Assembly: GCA_002840755.1 (NCBI GenBank)
Contig: PHBZ01000001.1
Span: 124,001-188,000 of the forward strand
DNA: 64,000 nucleotides
Reading direction: 5' to 3'
DNA from: Chloroflexi bacterium HGW-Chloroflexi-10
GTDB taxonomy: Bacteria; Chloroflexota; Anaerolineae; Anaerolineales; Anaerolineaceae
The position numbers and the translations under genes were made by a program. Each line of letters begins with the position of its first letter. Within the stretch, counting starts at the first letter, position 1. The notes beneath the pieces were generated by a model, which worked only from the letters and a program-made list of their open reading frames with translations, searched no databases and was not told the DNA's origin. Shown one piece after another: positions 57,223 through 64,000 of this stretch.

Positions 57223-59235
57223 CTAATAAATATCATAAATCGTATTATAGACATTAAACTTACCTGTTGGAGTTATCAGGTTGGGGATGCGCGCCACTTC
57301 TTCCAGAGTGGCATCATCATACACTACAATCTCACCGGTTTTTCCGGGTTGGTCGGCAGTACCCCATACACTGACCCAGATCTGGGTGCCGTCTTTGTTG
57401 TATTCAAAGTGCACAGCGCGCCCGTAGTCGGCTATTTCCCAACATTTATAAGCCTCGGTTGGGTTTTCCTTGGCAATCACACATACGGTACGCTGAATGG
57501 CTTCATCCGGATTGAGACTGAAATCCACCCAGATCCAGGGACTGTTGGGGTGCGTTTTAACGAAGAGACTGCCGCCGCCCAATAATGGAATATTGCGCAC
57601 CAGTTTCCAGGCATTTTCGGGATGGTTCTCCGGATCGGTGCCAATCACAGCCAGAGAACCTTCACCCAGGTGGGAGGTGCTCCATACCGGTCCAAATTCC
57701 GGGTCTATCCAATTTGCCCCACGCCCTGGATGTGGCACGGCGGCCGTATCCACAATCGCTTCCAGTTCACCTTCCAGGGCATCAATCACTACGATACTGT
57801 TGGCCTGGTTGGCAGCCACCAAAAAATAGCGTTTGGTAGAATCCCAGCCACCGTCATGCAGGAAGCGTTCCGCTTCAATCATCTTGATCGTCGGATTAAT
57901 CGGATCGGAATAATCCACCATCCAGGTCTGTCCGGTTTCTTTGATGTTGACGATCCATTCCGGCTTGAAATGGGAAGCGACAATGGCGGCCACGCGCGGC
58001 TCGGGGTGATATTCTTCGGTATCGAAGGTATAACTGCGCGTACTGACCACCTTGAACGGTTCCAGTGTCAATCCGTCCATGATCACAAAGTGCGGCGGCC
58101 AATAACAGCCAACCACTGCGTACATGTCGGTGAAATCACCCTCTTCACCCTTATACTTACTTCCTTCCACCGAACGCGCGTCGTAACATACTTTCGCTTC
58201 GGCAACCTTATCAGGCACTTTCATCCACAGGTCAATCAAAGCCAGTTTTCCATCACGTCCAATAGTGTATACATAGCGGCCGGTAGCCGACATGCGCGAA
58301 ATATGCACGGCATAGCCCGTATCCACATTATTGACCACTTCAAAGGTATCACCATCAATAATCGCCACCTGACCGGCATCCCGCAGCGTAACGGCAAAGA
58401 AATTTTCCCAATCGCGGTCATGTTCCGGCTGAGTAGGACGATCCTCCACTGGAATAAGTACATTCCAGGAAGCAGTCATTTGTTCCATAGACATTTCCGG
58501 CGGGGTTGGTGGTTCATTCTGAATATATTTTGCCATCAACTCGGCCTGATCTTCCGTTAAAACTCCCTGCTTGCCCCAATCCGGCATACCACGCGGGGTG
58601 CCGTTGAAAATAATGGAAGCCAGAGCCAGTGTGCCTTTCGGCAATGTGTTTTCCGGGAGAAGCGCCGGCCCGGTAGCACCGTTACGCAAAACACCATGGC
58701 AGCCTGCACAACGATCAAAAAAGATTTGTTTGGACTCCTCAAATTCCTCGGTTGTCATCACCGGCGCTTCGCCTGCGACAGCGACAGCATCATTCTCACC
58801 GGCAGCGATTGTTGCATCCGGCAGCCCGGCTAAATATTGAACAATCGCCTCCAGCTCATTTTTCTTAAGTAAATCTTTCAATGTGGCAGGCATTTGCCCG
58901 GGTTGGCAATGCCCTCCGGGGCAATCCGTAGGGATGAAAGCATCCGGTTCTTGAATCGATTCTCGAATAAAATCAATAGCAGTTTCAGCAGTTCCGGTGT
59001 ATTCTCCGCTATCCAGATACTCCTGGGCTACCTCGCCCATTTTCGAAAGGTCCGGGCCAATTGTACCTACAGCACCGGGAATCCCAGGGACTACATGGCA
59101 CGCGCCGCAGCTTCCTTTTTGGAAAGCCGCAGCCACATCTTCCGCACTGGGTGTTTGTGGTGCAGCCGAACTACAAGCTGTAAATAAAACGGTAAATACC
59201 GCGAAAAACAAAATCCAACTCCAAAATCGCCTCAT
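57223..59235 (-). CDS. nirS: Cytochrome cd1 nitrite reductase with an extra N-terminal cytochrome c domain
   Basis: The 670-residue protein starts with a lipobox-like signal (VLFTAC, Cys21). A first cytochrome c domain follows with CGACH (43-47) and a candidate Met ligand (PGQMPATL, Met115), then a second with CAGCH (176-180), and finally a complete d1-haem propeller. The d1 part has the NirS hallmarks: NFFAVTLRDAGQVAIIDG, GYAVHISRMSATGRYVYTIGRDG, EYHPEPRVAAIVASHFKPEW, SAERFLHDGG-like AERFLHDGG, PHPGRGANW, and the NirS end TPTGKFNVYNT. The conserved histidines of the active site (HIS and SHF) are present. It reduces nitrite to NO in respiratory denitrification. Classical NirS has one c domain; the extra one may be a built-in electron donor. 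Confidence 0.93.
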   Translation of the reverse strand: MRRFWSWILFFAVFTVLFTACSSAAPQTPSAEDVAAAFQKGSCGACHVVPGIPGAVGTIGPDLSKMGEVAQEYLDSGEYTGTAETAIDFIRESIQEPDAFIPTDCPGGHCQPGQMPATLKDLLKKNELEAIVQYLAGLPDATIAAGENDAVAVAGEAPVMTTEEFEESKQIFFDRCAGCHGVLRNGATGPALLPENTLPKGTLALASIIFNGTPRGMPDWGKQGVLTEDQAELMAKYIQNEPPTPPEMSMEQMTASWNVLIPVEDRPTQPEHDRDWENFFAVTLRDAGQVAIIDGDTFEVVNNVDTGYAVHISRMSATGRYVYTIGRDGKLALIDLWMKVPDKVAEAKVCYDARSVEGSKYKGEEGDFTDMYAVVGCYWPPHFVIMDGLTLEPFKVVSTRSYTFDTEEYHPEPRVAAIVASHFKPEWIVNIKETGQTWMVDYSDPINPTIKMIEAERFLHDGGWDSTKRYFLVAANQANSIVVIDALEGELEAIVDTAAVPHPGRGANWIDPEFGPVWSTSHLGEGSLAVIGTDPENHPENAWKLVRNIPLLGGGSLFVKTHPNSPWIWVDFSLNPDEAIQRTVCVIAKENPTEAYKCWEIADYGRAVHFEYNKDGTQIWVSVWGTADQPGKTGEIVVYDDATLEEVARIPNLITPTGKFNVYNTIYDIY

Positions 59236-59277
59236 AACCTGATGCCTCCTCTGAGAATAAATCTGCGTATCGCCTCA

Positions 59278-59319
59278 AGTTTACGCATATAACACGGTTC
59301 TGTCTTTGCGCTGGCGCAA
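59278..59319 (-). promoter_or_regulatory. FNR/CRP-type palindrome and -10 for nirS
   Basis: TTGCG-CTGG-CGCAA (59306-59319) has exactly the two 5-bp halves and 4-bp gap of Crp/Fnr-family operators. On the minus strand a TAAACT lies at 59278-59283, whose position puts the dyad centre at about -41.5, a class II activator geometry. The adjacent Crp/Fnr gene (59383-60099) is the obvious ligand. Confidence 0.6.
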
Positions 59320-59382
59320 GGAGTGTAATTCTACCTTAATAGGTCGCTTTACACCACATTGTTTTAAACTTCTTTTTGGGTA

Positions 59383-60099
59383 TTATTCTGCTGATTCGGG
59401 TAGATCCTCTGCAATTTTTCCCAGACCAGCGGAAGAAAGCAGGGTCACCTGTTGGCGTTTACTCTTTATCAAACCGCGTTGTTCCCATTCATTCAATACT
59501 CGGCTGACGGTATACAGGGTGGTGCCGGTCATTTCGGCCAGATCCTGACGGGTCAATGGTAAGTCAATAACAACCCCATCGGCTATTTGACGACCGCTTT
59601 GCCGGGCCAGGCGTAACACCGCGCGGGCAATGCGCTGCTCCACCCGTCTTGTAGAAAGATCATTAATCGTGCCCTGAAATTCCTGAATCTGGCTGGCCAT
59701 GATGCGCATAGCGTTCATGGTCATCTCAGGAAAACGCGCCATCTGGCGTCCCAAAACTTCCTGACTCCACACCAATGCTTTGCTCTCACCCACTGCCTGT
59801 GCCGAAACAGGGTAAGATATCTTTTTGATAGCCCCTATAATGCCATAAACGCGGCCAGGCACCAGATAACCCAAAATGACCTGCTGCCCAACCTCATTCA
59901 ATTGAATTAGTTTTACCTTACCTTTGAGCAGAATAAATGCCTGTTCTGCGGGTTCCTGTTCATGAAAAAAGAAAGCACCATCGGTCACTTGCCGGATGCT
60001 GGTTGGTTCGAGGATGGCTTCTATCGCAGATTCAGACAAACCTTCCAATAGTGCCGACTTGCGTAGAGTCTCCATTTCTTCCCGTGTTATTTTTGGCAT
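59383..60099 (-). CDS. Crp/Fnr-family transcriptional regulator
   Basis: The 238-residue protein has a cyclic-nucleotide-like effector domain (about 15-130; AFFFHEQEPAEQAFILLKGKVKL). A Crp-type helix-turn-helix follows (about 155-228; LPLTRQDLAEMTGTTLYTVSRVLNEWEQRGLI). No cysteine cluster of the FNR iron-sulphur type is visible, so it is not a classical FNR; Dnr/NnrR-like or other effectors are possible. It lies 147 nt upstream of nirS in the same direction, and the TTGCG-N4-CGCAA site lies between. The natural inference is NO- or redox-dependent activation of nirS. Confidence 0.92.
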   Translation of the reverse strand: MPKITREEMETLRKSALLEGLSESAIEAILEPTSIRQVTDGAFFFHEQEPAEQAFILLKGKVKLIQLNEVGQQVILGYLVPGRVYGIIGAIKKISYPVSAQAVGESKALVWSQEVLGRQMARFPEMTMNAMRIMASQIQEFQGTINDLSTRRVEQRIARAVLRLARQSGRQIADGVVIDLPLTRQDLAEMTGTTLYTVSRVLNEWEQRGLIKSKRQQVTLLSSAGLGKIAEDLPESAE

Positions 60100-60226
60100 A
60101 TCTTTACCTTCAGTTATAATGCACTCAATTTTTAGCAGACACCCGGTTATGGATTTTCTGCTATCACCAAAGATTACCCTGAAAACATCAAATAGTATTT
60201 TCTAAAGAAAAAAAAATTAAACAGGC

Positions 60227-61759
60227 TCATTTAAGGATACATGGCAGGTATACCTTCTCGTTGCCCAACGGCTGTTGTTCCAGGGCGCCCAGATCAGGTG
60301 CGGACGCGCGGCTGCGGCCAAGAATATCCTCATTGGGCGCGTGGGCCGGGTCGGCTGCGTCCACCACCGGGCTGCCATAGGCCGGGAACCCAAAGCGGTA
60401 GACAAAGGCTGTAAATACCGCGCGGATATTACTGTACCCGCCGGCAAACTGATTATTCGCCGGAAGCCAGCGTGGAAGCACCAACCCGGACTGTCCGGGC
60501 AATTGCGGGTCTGCCATCAGGCGATTAGAATCATCGTCATAATTAATTTCCTCGGCCGCATCCAGCGGCACCGCCTCGCCGCCGTTCCAATATAGATTGT
60601 TATCCAGCGTAAACACATCCACCTCAGCTGGTGGGGTATCAGAAAAATCGTTGGGCCTGTCAACATTCTCAGCGCCCATGCTGCCGGTCGGGTCTGACCA
60701 GATATTGTTATAAAAATAAACATCCGTTACCGGCTGGTTTTCGTCTTCCACATTTAATCGCATCGCAAAGGCCAGGGCAGGCAGGTCACCCACCACGGTG
60801 TTGTTACGAAAGGTTACATCACGGCTGCCCTTTACCCCAAACGCGGCGCGCATCACATTGGCGGCATTCCCCAGCATCAGGTTGTTTTCCACCAATACGC
60901 CCTGGGCTTCGTAATTCGCCGTTCCATCTTCACCAACCAGCACAAAATAACTGCCCGTCGAACCCTGCCAGTTGAAGAAGATATTGCGGCGCACGCTGAT
61001 ATCGCGGCTCCCCAGGTTGCTGTCATCATTTCCGTTACTATCTTTAATAACAATGAAACTGCCGGTATTATTCGGGTTGGTGCGCCCGCTGCCTTCAAAG
61101 TCGTTAAAAAAGACGTTATCCTGCACCACTACGTCGGTGACGCTGTTGATATCAATATGTTCATCCGAACCGGTCTGGTTATAAAACAGGTTGCCTTCTA
61201 CGGTGATGTTACTGGCGCCGTTATTAATCTTGAGGATATCATTGTTATAACTGTCGTGCAGAACGTTATTGCGCAGCACAATCCGGCTCACCGTATCACT
61301 GCCGCCCGGGCTGCCAATCAGATCCTGAATCTGGATCACCAACGCCCCCGTACCACTATGGGCTATATCAAAACCTTCCAGGGTAATCCCTTTTCCGTAA
61401 AAACAGGTTACCACCGTGTCGGTATGGCGCAGCTGAGCCTGGTAAGGCACTTCGGATCGGACGGTCACACCGCTGGCAAAAACCTCATCCAGACGCACAC
61501 GCCCATCATAGCGCCCGGGGCGCACCAGAATAGTGCTGCCGTCCGGTACATTCTCGAGCGCATGGTCAATTGTGCGCCAGGGACTTGCCAGGCTGCCGTT
61601 CCCGCTGCTGTCGCTGCCAGTCAGCGCCACGTAATAAGTGCCGGCCTGGGCAGAAACCACTTTCGGCGGTTGCCCACCCAGCCCGCAGACTGGGGCAATG
61701 CCGCCCAAAATACTCAGTATCACGATCACCCCTGTTCTTCGCAGCCAGTATTTCAGCAT
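60227..61759 (-). CDS. Secreted beta-helix protein (DUF1565-like) with LP-type tail
   Basis: The 510-residue protein has a Sec signal ([16 protein letters not shown]). The DUF1565-like opening is [27 protein letters not shown], and parallel beta-helix (PbH1) turns run over about 80-400 ([53 protein letters not shown]). Similar proteins are polysaccharide lyases or carbohydrate-binding proteins; I see no reliable lyase catalytic set. It ends [14 protein letters not shown], the shared LP-type tail, with a cysteine in place of the usual leucine. It begins 12 nt after the methyltransferase stop on the same strand, so the two may be co-transcribed. Confidence 0.85.
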   Translation of the reverse strand: MLKYWLRRTGVIVILSILGGIAPVCGLGGQPPKVVSAQAGTYYVALTGSDSSGNGSLASPWRTIDHALENVPDGSTILVRPGRYDGRVRLDEVFASGVTVRSEVPYQAQLRHTDTVVTCFYGKGITLEGFDIAHSGTGALVIQIQDLIGSPGGSDTVSRIVLRNNVLHDSYNNDILKINNGASNITVEGNLFYNQTGSDEHIDINSVTDVVVQDNVFFNDFEGSGRTNPNNTGSFIVIKDSNGNDDSNLGSRDISVRRNIFFNWQGSTGSYFVLVGEDGTANYEAQGVLVENNLMLGNAANVMRAAFGVKGSRDVTFRNNTVVGDLPALAFAMRLNVEDENQPVTDVYFYNNIWSDPTGSMGAENVDRPNDFSDTPPAEVDVFTLDNNLYWNGGEAVPLDAAEEINYDDDSNRLMADPQLPGQSGLVLPRWLPANNQFAGGYSNIRAVFTAFVYRFGFPAYGSPVVDAADPAHAPNEDILGRSRASAPDLGALEQQPLGNEKVYLPCILK

Positions 61760-61770
61760 AGTATCAGCCT

Positions 61771-62496
61771 TCAGCTCAATTCATAAATGGAGATGTGTTT
61801 GCCGCTGGATGAATTGAAAGGGGCTTCGTCCCAACCACTCCAGCGCTTCGCCAGGCGCATCCCTGCCAGGCGTGCTATCAGGTCCATTTCAGCCGGCCAG
61901 ATATAACGGATCTTCACCGGAATCAATTTAATCCCGTCTTCAGTGATGGAGACATGCTGGCTGCTGATCACCTGATTGGCAATATCCAACATCGATACAT
62001 CCAGGCGCACACCCTGGCTTTCCAATTCGACTGCGCGGACCGTTTGCCCGCCAGAAAAGCGCCCCAGGTCCGGCACAAATGCTTCTACCACAAACACCCC
62101 GTTTGGTTTGAGGTGGTCCGCCACTGCCTGAAAACACCGGGTCTGTTCTTCCTGAGATATCAGGGCAAAAATAGTATTGAATACCACGTATATCACGTCG
62201 AATTTTTCTTCAAAAGGTATTTCGGTAAAACTTCCCATGTGCACCGGAATAGTTTCCCCACCGGCTTTAGCATTTAATTTTGCCACCATGGCCGGGGAAG
62301 CATCAATCCCGAAGAGCGCTATCCCGCATTTTTGTAACGGAAGCGCTACCCTTCCAGTGCCTATCCCCAATTCTAGTGCCTTTCCGCCCTGCGCATAACG
62401 GGTTAGAACATGGATCATTCGTGGATCAATTGTGGCGTACCACGCATCATATATATCCGCAATTTTCTCACCGTAGATTTCTTCCTGGAAATTTTT
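61771..62496 (-). CDS. Class I SAM-dependent methyltransferase
   Basis: The 241-residue protein has a Rossmann methyltransferase core: motif [16 protein letters not shown] (about 38-52), motif II acidic end [11 protein letters not shown], motif [16 protein letters not shown], and the post-II region. The N-terminal [17 protein letters not shown] fits Methyltransf_25-type small-molecule enzymes. Methyl acceptor unknown. I start at the ATG at 62496; the frame is also open to 62544 with further ATGs and no strong ribosome site decides. The neighbouring rhodanese gene is separated from it by more than 160 nt and a terminator. Confidence 0.9.
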   Translation of the reverse strand, partial: KNFQEEIYGEKIADIYDAWYATIDPRMIHVLTRYAQGGKALELGIGTGRVALPLQKCGIALFGIDASPAMVAKLNAKAGGETIPVHMGSFTEIPFEEKFDVIYVVFNTIFALISQEEQTRCFQAVADHLKPNGVFVVEAFVPDLGRFSGGQTVRAVELESQGVRLDVSMLDIANQVISSQHVSITEDGIKLIPVKIRYIWPAEMDLIARLAGMRLAKRWSGWDEAPFNSSSGKHISIYELS

Positions 62497-62660
62497 CATA
62501 CGACCCATCCCAATTGTTAGGTTAGAGATACCTTCATTATACAAGAATCAGGTTCTGAAATCATTTACAACGGATCAGACAGATCAAACAAAGGAAAGAC
62601 TTTTTTGAGTTTTCCTGGTTTTTCTATGGTTTAAATGATTTGCGGAACGAATTCGGGAAG

Positions 62661-62695
62661 AAAAAAAAGCCACAGGGTTTGTAATCACCTGTGGC
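62661..62695 (-). terminator. Rho-independent terminator after the rhodanese gene
   Basis: GCCACAGG (62669-62676) pairs with CCTGTGGC (62688-62695); an A-run at 62661-62668 becomes a T-run on the minus strand. It follows the extended rhodanese stop (62714) by 19 nt, supporting that the gene extends to 62714. Confidence 0.88.
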
Positions 62696-62713
62696 CTGAT
62701 CAGCATAAAATGT

Positions 62714-63187
62714 TTATTCGATGGGGTAGCCTGCATCCTGCCAGGCCTGATAACCGCCCAAAATAGGTGTTACCTTGCTATAACCAAGATCCAAAAGGAT
62801 TTGTGCCGCACGGGCACTTGATTCTTCAGCCGGTCAGGTGCAGTAGGTAATGATCCATTGATCTGCCGGGAGTTCTGCGGTGCGGGTTCCAATTTCATTA
62901 ATCGGTACCGATATGGCTCCACGGATATGTGAAATAGTATAAGAGTCAAGACTGCGCACATCCACAAAGATCGCCGTTCTCTGCTCCAGAGCGGCTTTAG
63001 AATCTGCCAGGGTCACACGTGGTATTTCCGGATAAGGGATATCCGCCTGTGCGGCTGGAGTGGGCGCAGGGGTGGGCTGCTGCTGTGTGACAAATAAGAC
63101 TGCAGCTGCAACCAAAATCAGAATTCCCAGAAGAATTACACCCAGTGCCGGATTAAATTTTTTGTTCTTGGGTTGTTTTTTTGGCAA
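62714..63187 (-). CDS. Membrane-anchored rhodanese with in-frame TGA, candidate selenoprotein
   Basis: Read with the TGA at 62834-62836 as an amino acid, the product is 157 residues. It has a basic N-terminus, one anchor (about 14-34, ALGVILLGILILVAAAVLF), a Pro/Ala linker and a rhodanese domain (about 55-157): AIFVDVRSLDSYTISHIRGA, WIITYCT, then TGA, PAEESSARAAQILLDLGY and LGGYQAWQDAGYPIE with a TAA stop. Residue 118 is the TGA. In rhodaneses of this class the loop reads C-x-C-P-x-E and the TGA replaces the second cysteine. From that residue the SA dipeptide is at +6/+7, as after the catalytic Cys in ordinary rhodaneses. Sec insertion is the exciting reading; a nonsense mutation or base error is the dull one. 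Confidence 0.75.
62803..62817 (-). promoter_or_regulatory. SECIS-like hairpin downstream of the in-frame TGA
   Basis: On the minus strand GTGCC (62817-62813), loop CGTGC (62812-62808) and GGCAC (62807-62803) make a 5-bp stem with a 5-nt loop whose second base is G. The loop starts 22 nt after the TGA, inside the 16-37-nt range expected for bacterial SECIS elements. The sequence also encodes the conserved SARA residues, so the hairpin may be coincidental. Confidence 0.45.
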
Positions 63188-63294
63188 AACATCCTCCTTT
63201 CTAATACTCTAAATTGAAACAAAGTATACAAGGTGCTGATTTTGATTACAATCGACTATATAACAATCCTATCGTCTCATTCCGGTAATGATAG

Positions 63295-63543
63295 TTAATT
63301 TTCGCCTTTGGCTGCATTCCGCTCATTTCCCCGTTTAAAATTTCCTGTAATTTTAGCCATTACCAGTTGGGTTTCAAGAAGATCAAGCCCTTTGATCTGT
63401 TTTAAAAACTTTTTTGCTTTATCCTCTTTCAGAACCAGCACCATGCGATCCTGCCAGTAAATAAAAACCTTACCCTCTTTATTGGTTTTGAAAGAGAATA
63501 TTTCTTCTGCCAACTTATTACGCTGATCTACTGGTTTCCTCAA
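63295..63543 (-). CDS. Small conserved protein (TTG start), coupled to the upstream membrane protein
   Basis: The 82-residue protein begins at a TTG (63541-63543) that overlaps the upstream gene's stop as TTGA, with GGGGAAGG just before it. Its core, KVFIYWQDRMVLVLKEDKAKK and LLETQLVMAKITGNFKRGNE, belongs to a small family I have seen in Chloroflexota and others (YWxGKxVxxLxGxKAxxFL, ATGNFKRGNE). It is soluble, with a basic C-terminus, and its role is unknown. A longer open frame to 63864 is spurious because it covers the membrane-protein gene in another frame. Confidence 0.75.
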   Translation of the reverse strand: MRKPVDQRNKLAEEIFSFKTNKEGKVFIYWQDRMVLVLKEDKAKKFLKQIKGLDLLETQLVMAKITGNFKRGNERNAAKGEN

Positions 63544-64000
63544 CGGGCGCCTTCCCCAATCCTTTTCTGCTTTCCAATCCAACGAATTATCCACAGGCAG
63601 CCAAGGATGAACAGCAGACCAAAACTGCCGTTGACAAACAGCCATTTCAGCATTGTCCACAGCGGCGCCAGAAAATCCACAACCATCGTTTGTTGAGGAT
63701 AACGGAACATAACCAGCGAGGTGGAGATATTTTCCAGATAATCCAACAACATCCCCAGTAGTGGCGTCAGATTTAACCAGCGCCAACGGCTGCCCAGCGA
63801 AAAAACCCGGGATACCAGCCAACTGAGCGCTGTCCCCAAAAAGAGTGTGTAAACCAACGGCCAAATCAGGTCAAAGGTGAAACGTGCCCGGATATAAGCC
63901 ACCCGTCCTTCAACCCCATACGATTCGGCCATGCGGTACAGATCTGCCGGCGTATAGACAAATGACATATCCGGCGAAACAGCTCCGCCTGTCTCCCTGC
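63540..64000 (-). CDS. Polytopic membrane protein, 5' end cut by window edge
   Basis: The frame is open from the right window edge and includes GGAVSPDMSFVYTPADLYRMAE, with the residues before the internal Met (63968) looking like protein, so the real start is probably outside. The visible part has four hydrophobic segments: FDLIWPLVYTLFLGTALSWL, WLNLTPLLGMLLDYLENIS, LAPLWTMLKWLFVNGSFGLLF and FILGCLWIIRWIG. The DLYRMAE-x-YG-x-EGR-x-AYIRARFTFDLIWPLVY motif is a recognisable conserved block of a family of unknown function. It overlaps the next gene by four bases. Confidence 0.78.
   Translation of the reverse strand, partial: RETGGAVSPDMSFVYTPADLYRMAESYGVEGRVAYIRARFTFDLIWPLVYTLFLGTALSWLVSRVFSLGSRWRWLNLTPLLGMLLDYLENISTSLVMFRYPQQTMVVDFLAPLWTMLKWLFVNGSFGLLFILGCLWIIRWIGKQKRIGEGAR

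Noticed and set aside
63544..63864. Long upstream extension of the small gene at 63295
   Set aside because: It runs over the membrane-protein gene in a second frame with no protein-like pattern; the TTG start at 63543 explains the data better.
1..64000. tRNA, rRNA, insertion sequence, integrase and prophage signals
   Set aside because: No cloverleaf with CCA or T-loop motif, no transposase or integrase frame and no terminal inverted repeats were recognised on either strand by eye.

Overview
The window reads as chromosomal DNA of an environmental bacterium, most likely a member of the Chloroflexota (Anaerolineae-like). This is an inference from gene content: many secreted beta-helix, Ig-like and beta-propeller proteins ending in a short hydrophobic-LP-basic tail, a TPR/SARP-type regulator, a STAND ATPase and Tat-exported flavoproteins. 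I found no rRNA, tRNA, CRISPR array, insertion sequence or phage module.

Layout. 1-5756 (minus strand) is a dense cluster alternating flavodoxin-fold proteins with small polytopic membrane proteins. It includes one flavodoxin with a Tat signal and the 3' remnant of another, and a divergent AraC regulator follows (5889-6926). 6931-7425 holds fragments of a decayed MarR/ABC-transporter locus. Related ATPase and permease genes sit intact just downstream in a four-gene operon (7628-10170: membrane protein, winged-helix regulator, ATPase, permease). 10243-13893 carries small metabolic genes: a DUF2892 protein, two GNAT acetyltransferases, an iodotyrosine-deiodinase-like nitroreductase and a CBS-pair protein.

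14071-26147 (minus strand) is a surface-protein island. Two large beta-helix proteins are each preceded by nearly the same small gene with a duplicated leader. Two beta-propeller proteins lie between them, and a TPR-wHTH-BTAD regulator sits upstream of all. After a PadR/DUF2812 pair comes a 2,951-residue Ig-repeat protein (27402-36257). All five of these secreted proteins end in the LP-type tail, as do a subtilase (47229-48866) and a further beta-helix protein (60227-61759).

36515-48866 (mostly plus) contains an EamA exporter, a STAND ATPase/TPR/zinc-ribbon gene set, bacterioferritin, a truncated AEC transporter, GrpB and tautomerase-like genes, a ZIP transporter, a histidine phosphatase, a DUF218 protein and two secreted proteins sharing a 5' end. 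48938-53584 (minus) is a LolD/MacB-type ABC system with a lipoprotein, then a ferritin-like DUF2202 protein. The right part holds an MFS exporter, a Rob-like AraC regulator, a cytochrome cd1 nitrite reductase (nirS) with an extra cytochrome c domain next to a Crp/Fnr regulator and an FNR-shaped palindrome, a methyltransferase, and a membrane-anchored rhodanese.

The most striking single observation is in that rhodanese. An in-frame TGA lies where the loop length places the catalytic cysteine, the frame continues intact to a normal end, and a small hairpin with G in its loop lies 17-31 nt downstream. It is a candidate selenocysteine rhodanese. The most system-like observations are the shared C-terminal tail, the flavodoxin/membrane-protein cluster, and the duplicated small-gene/beta-helix module.
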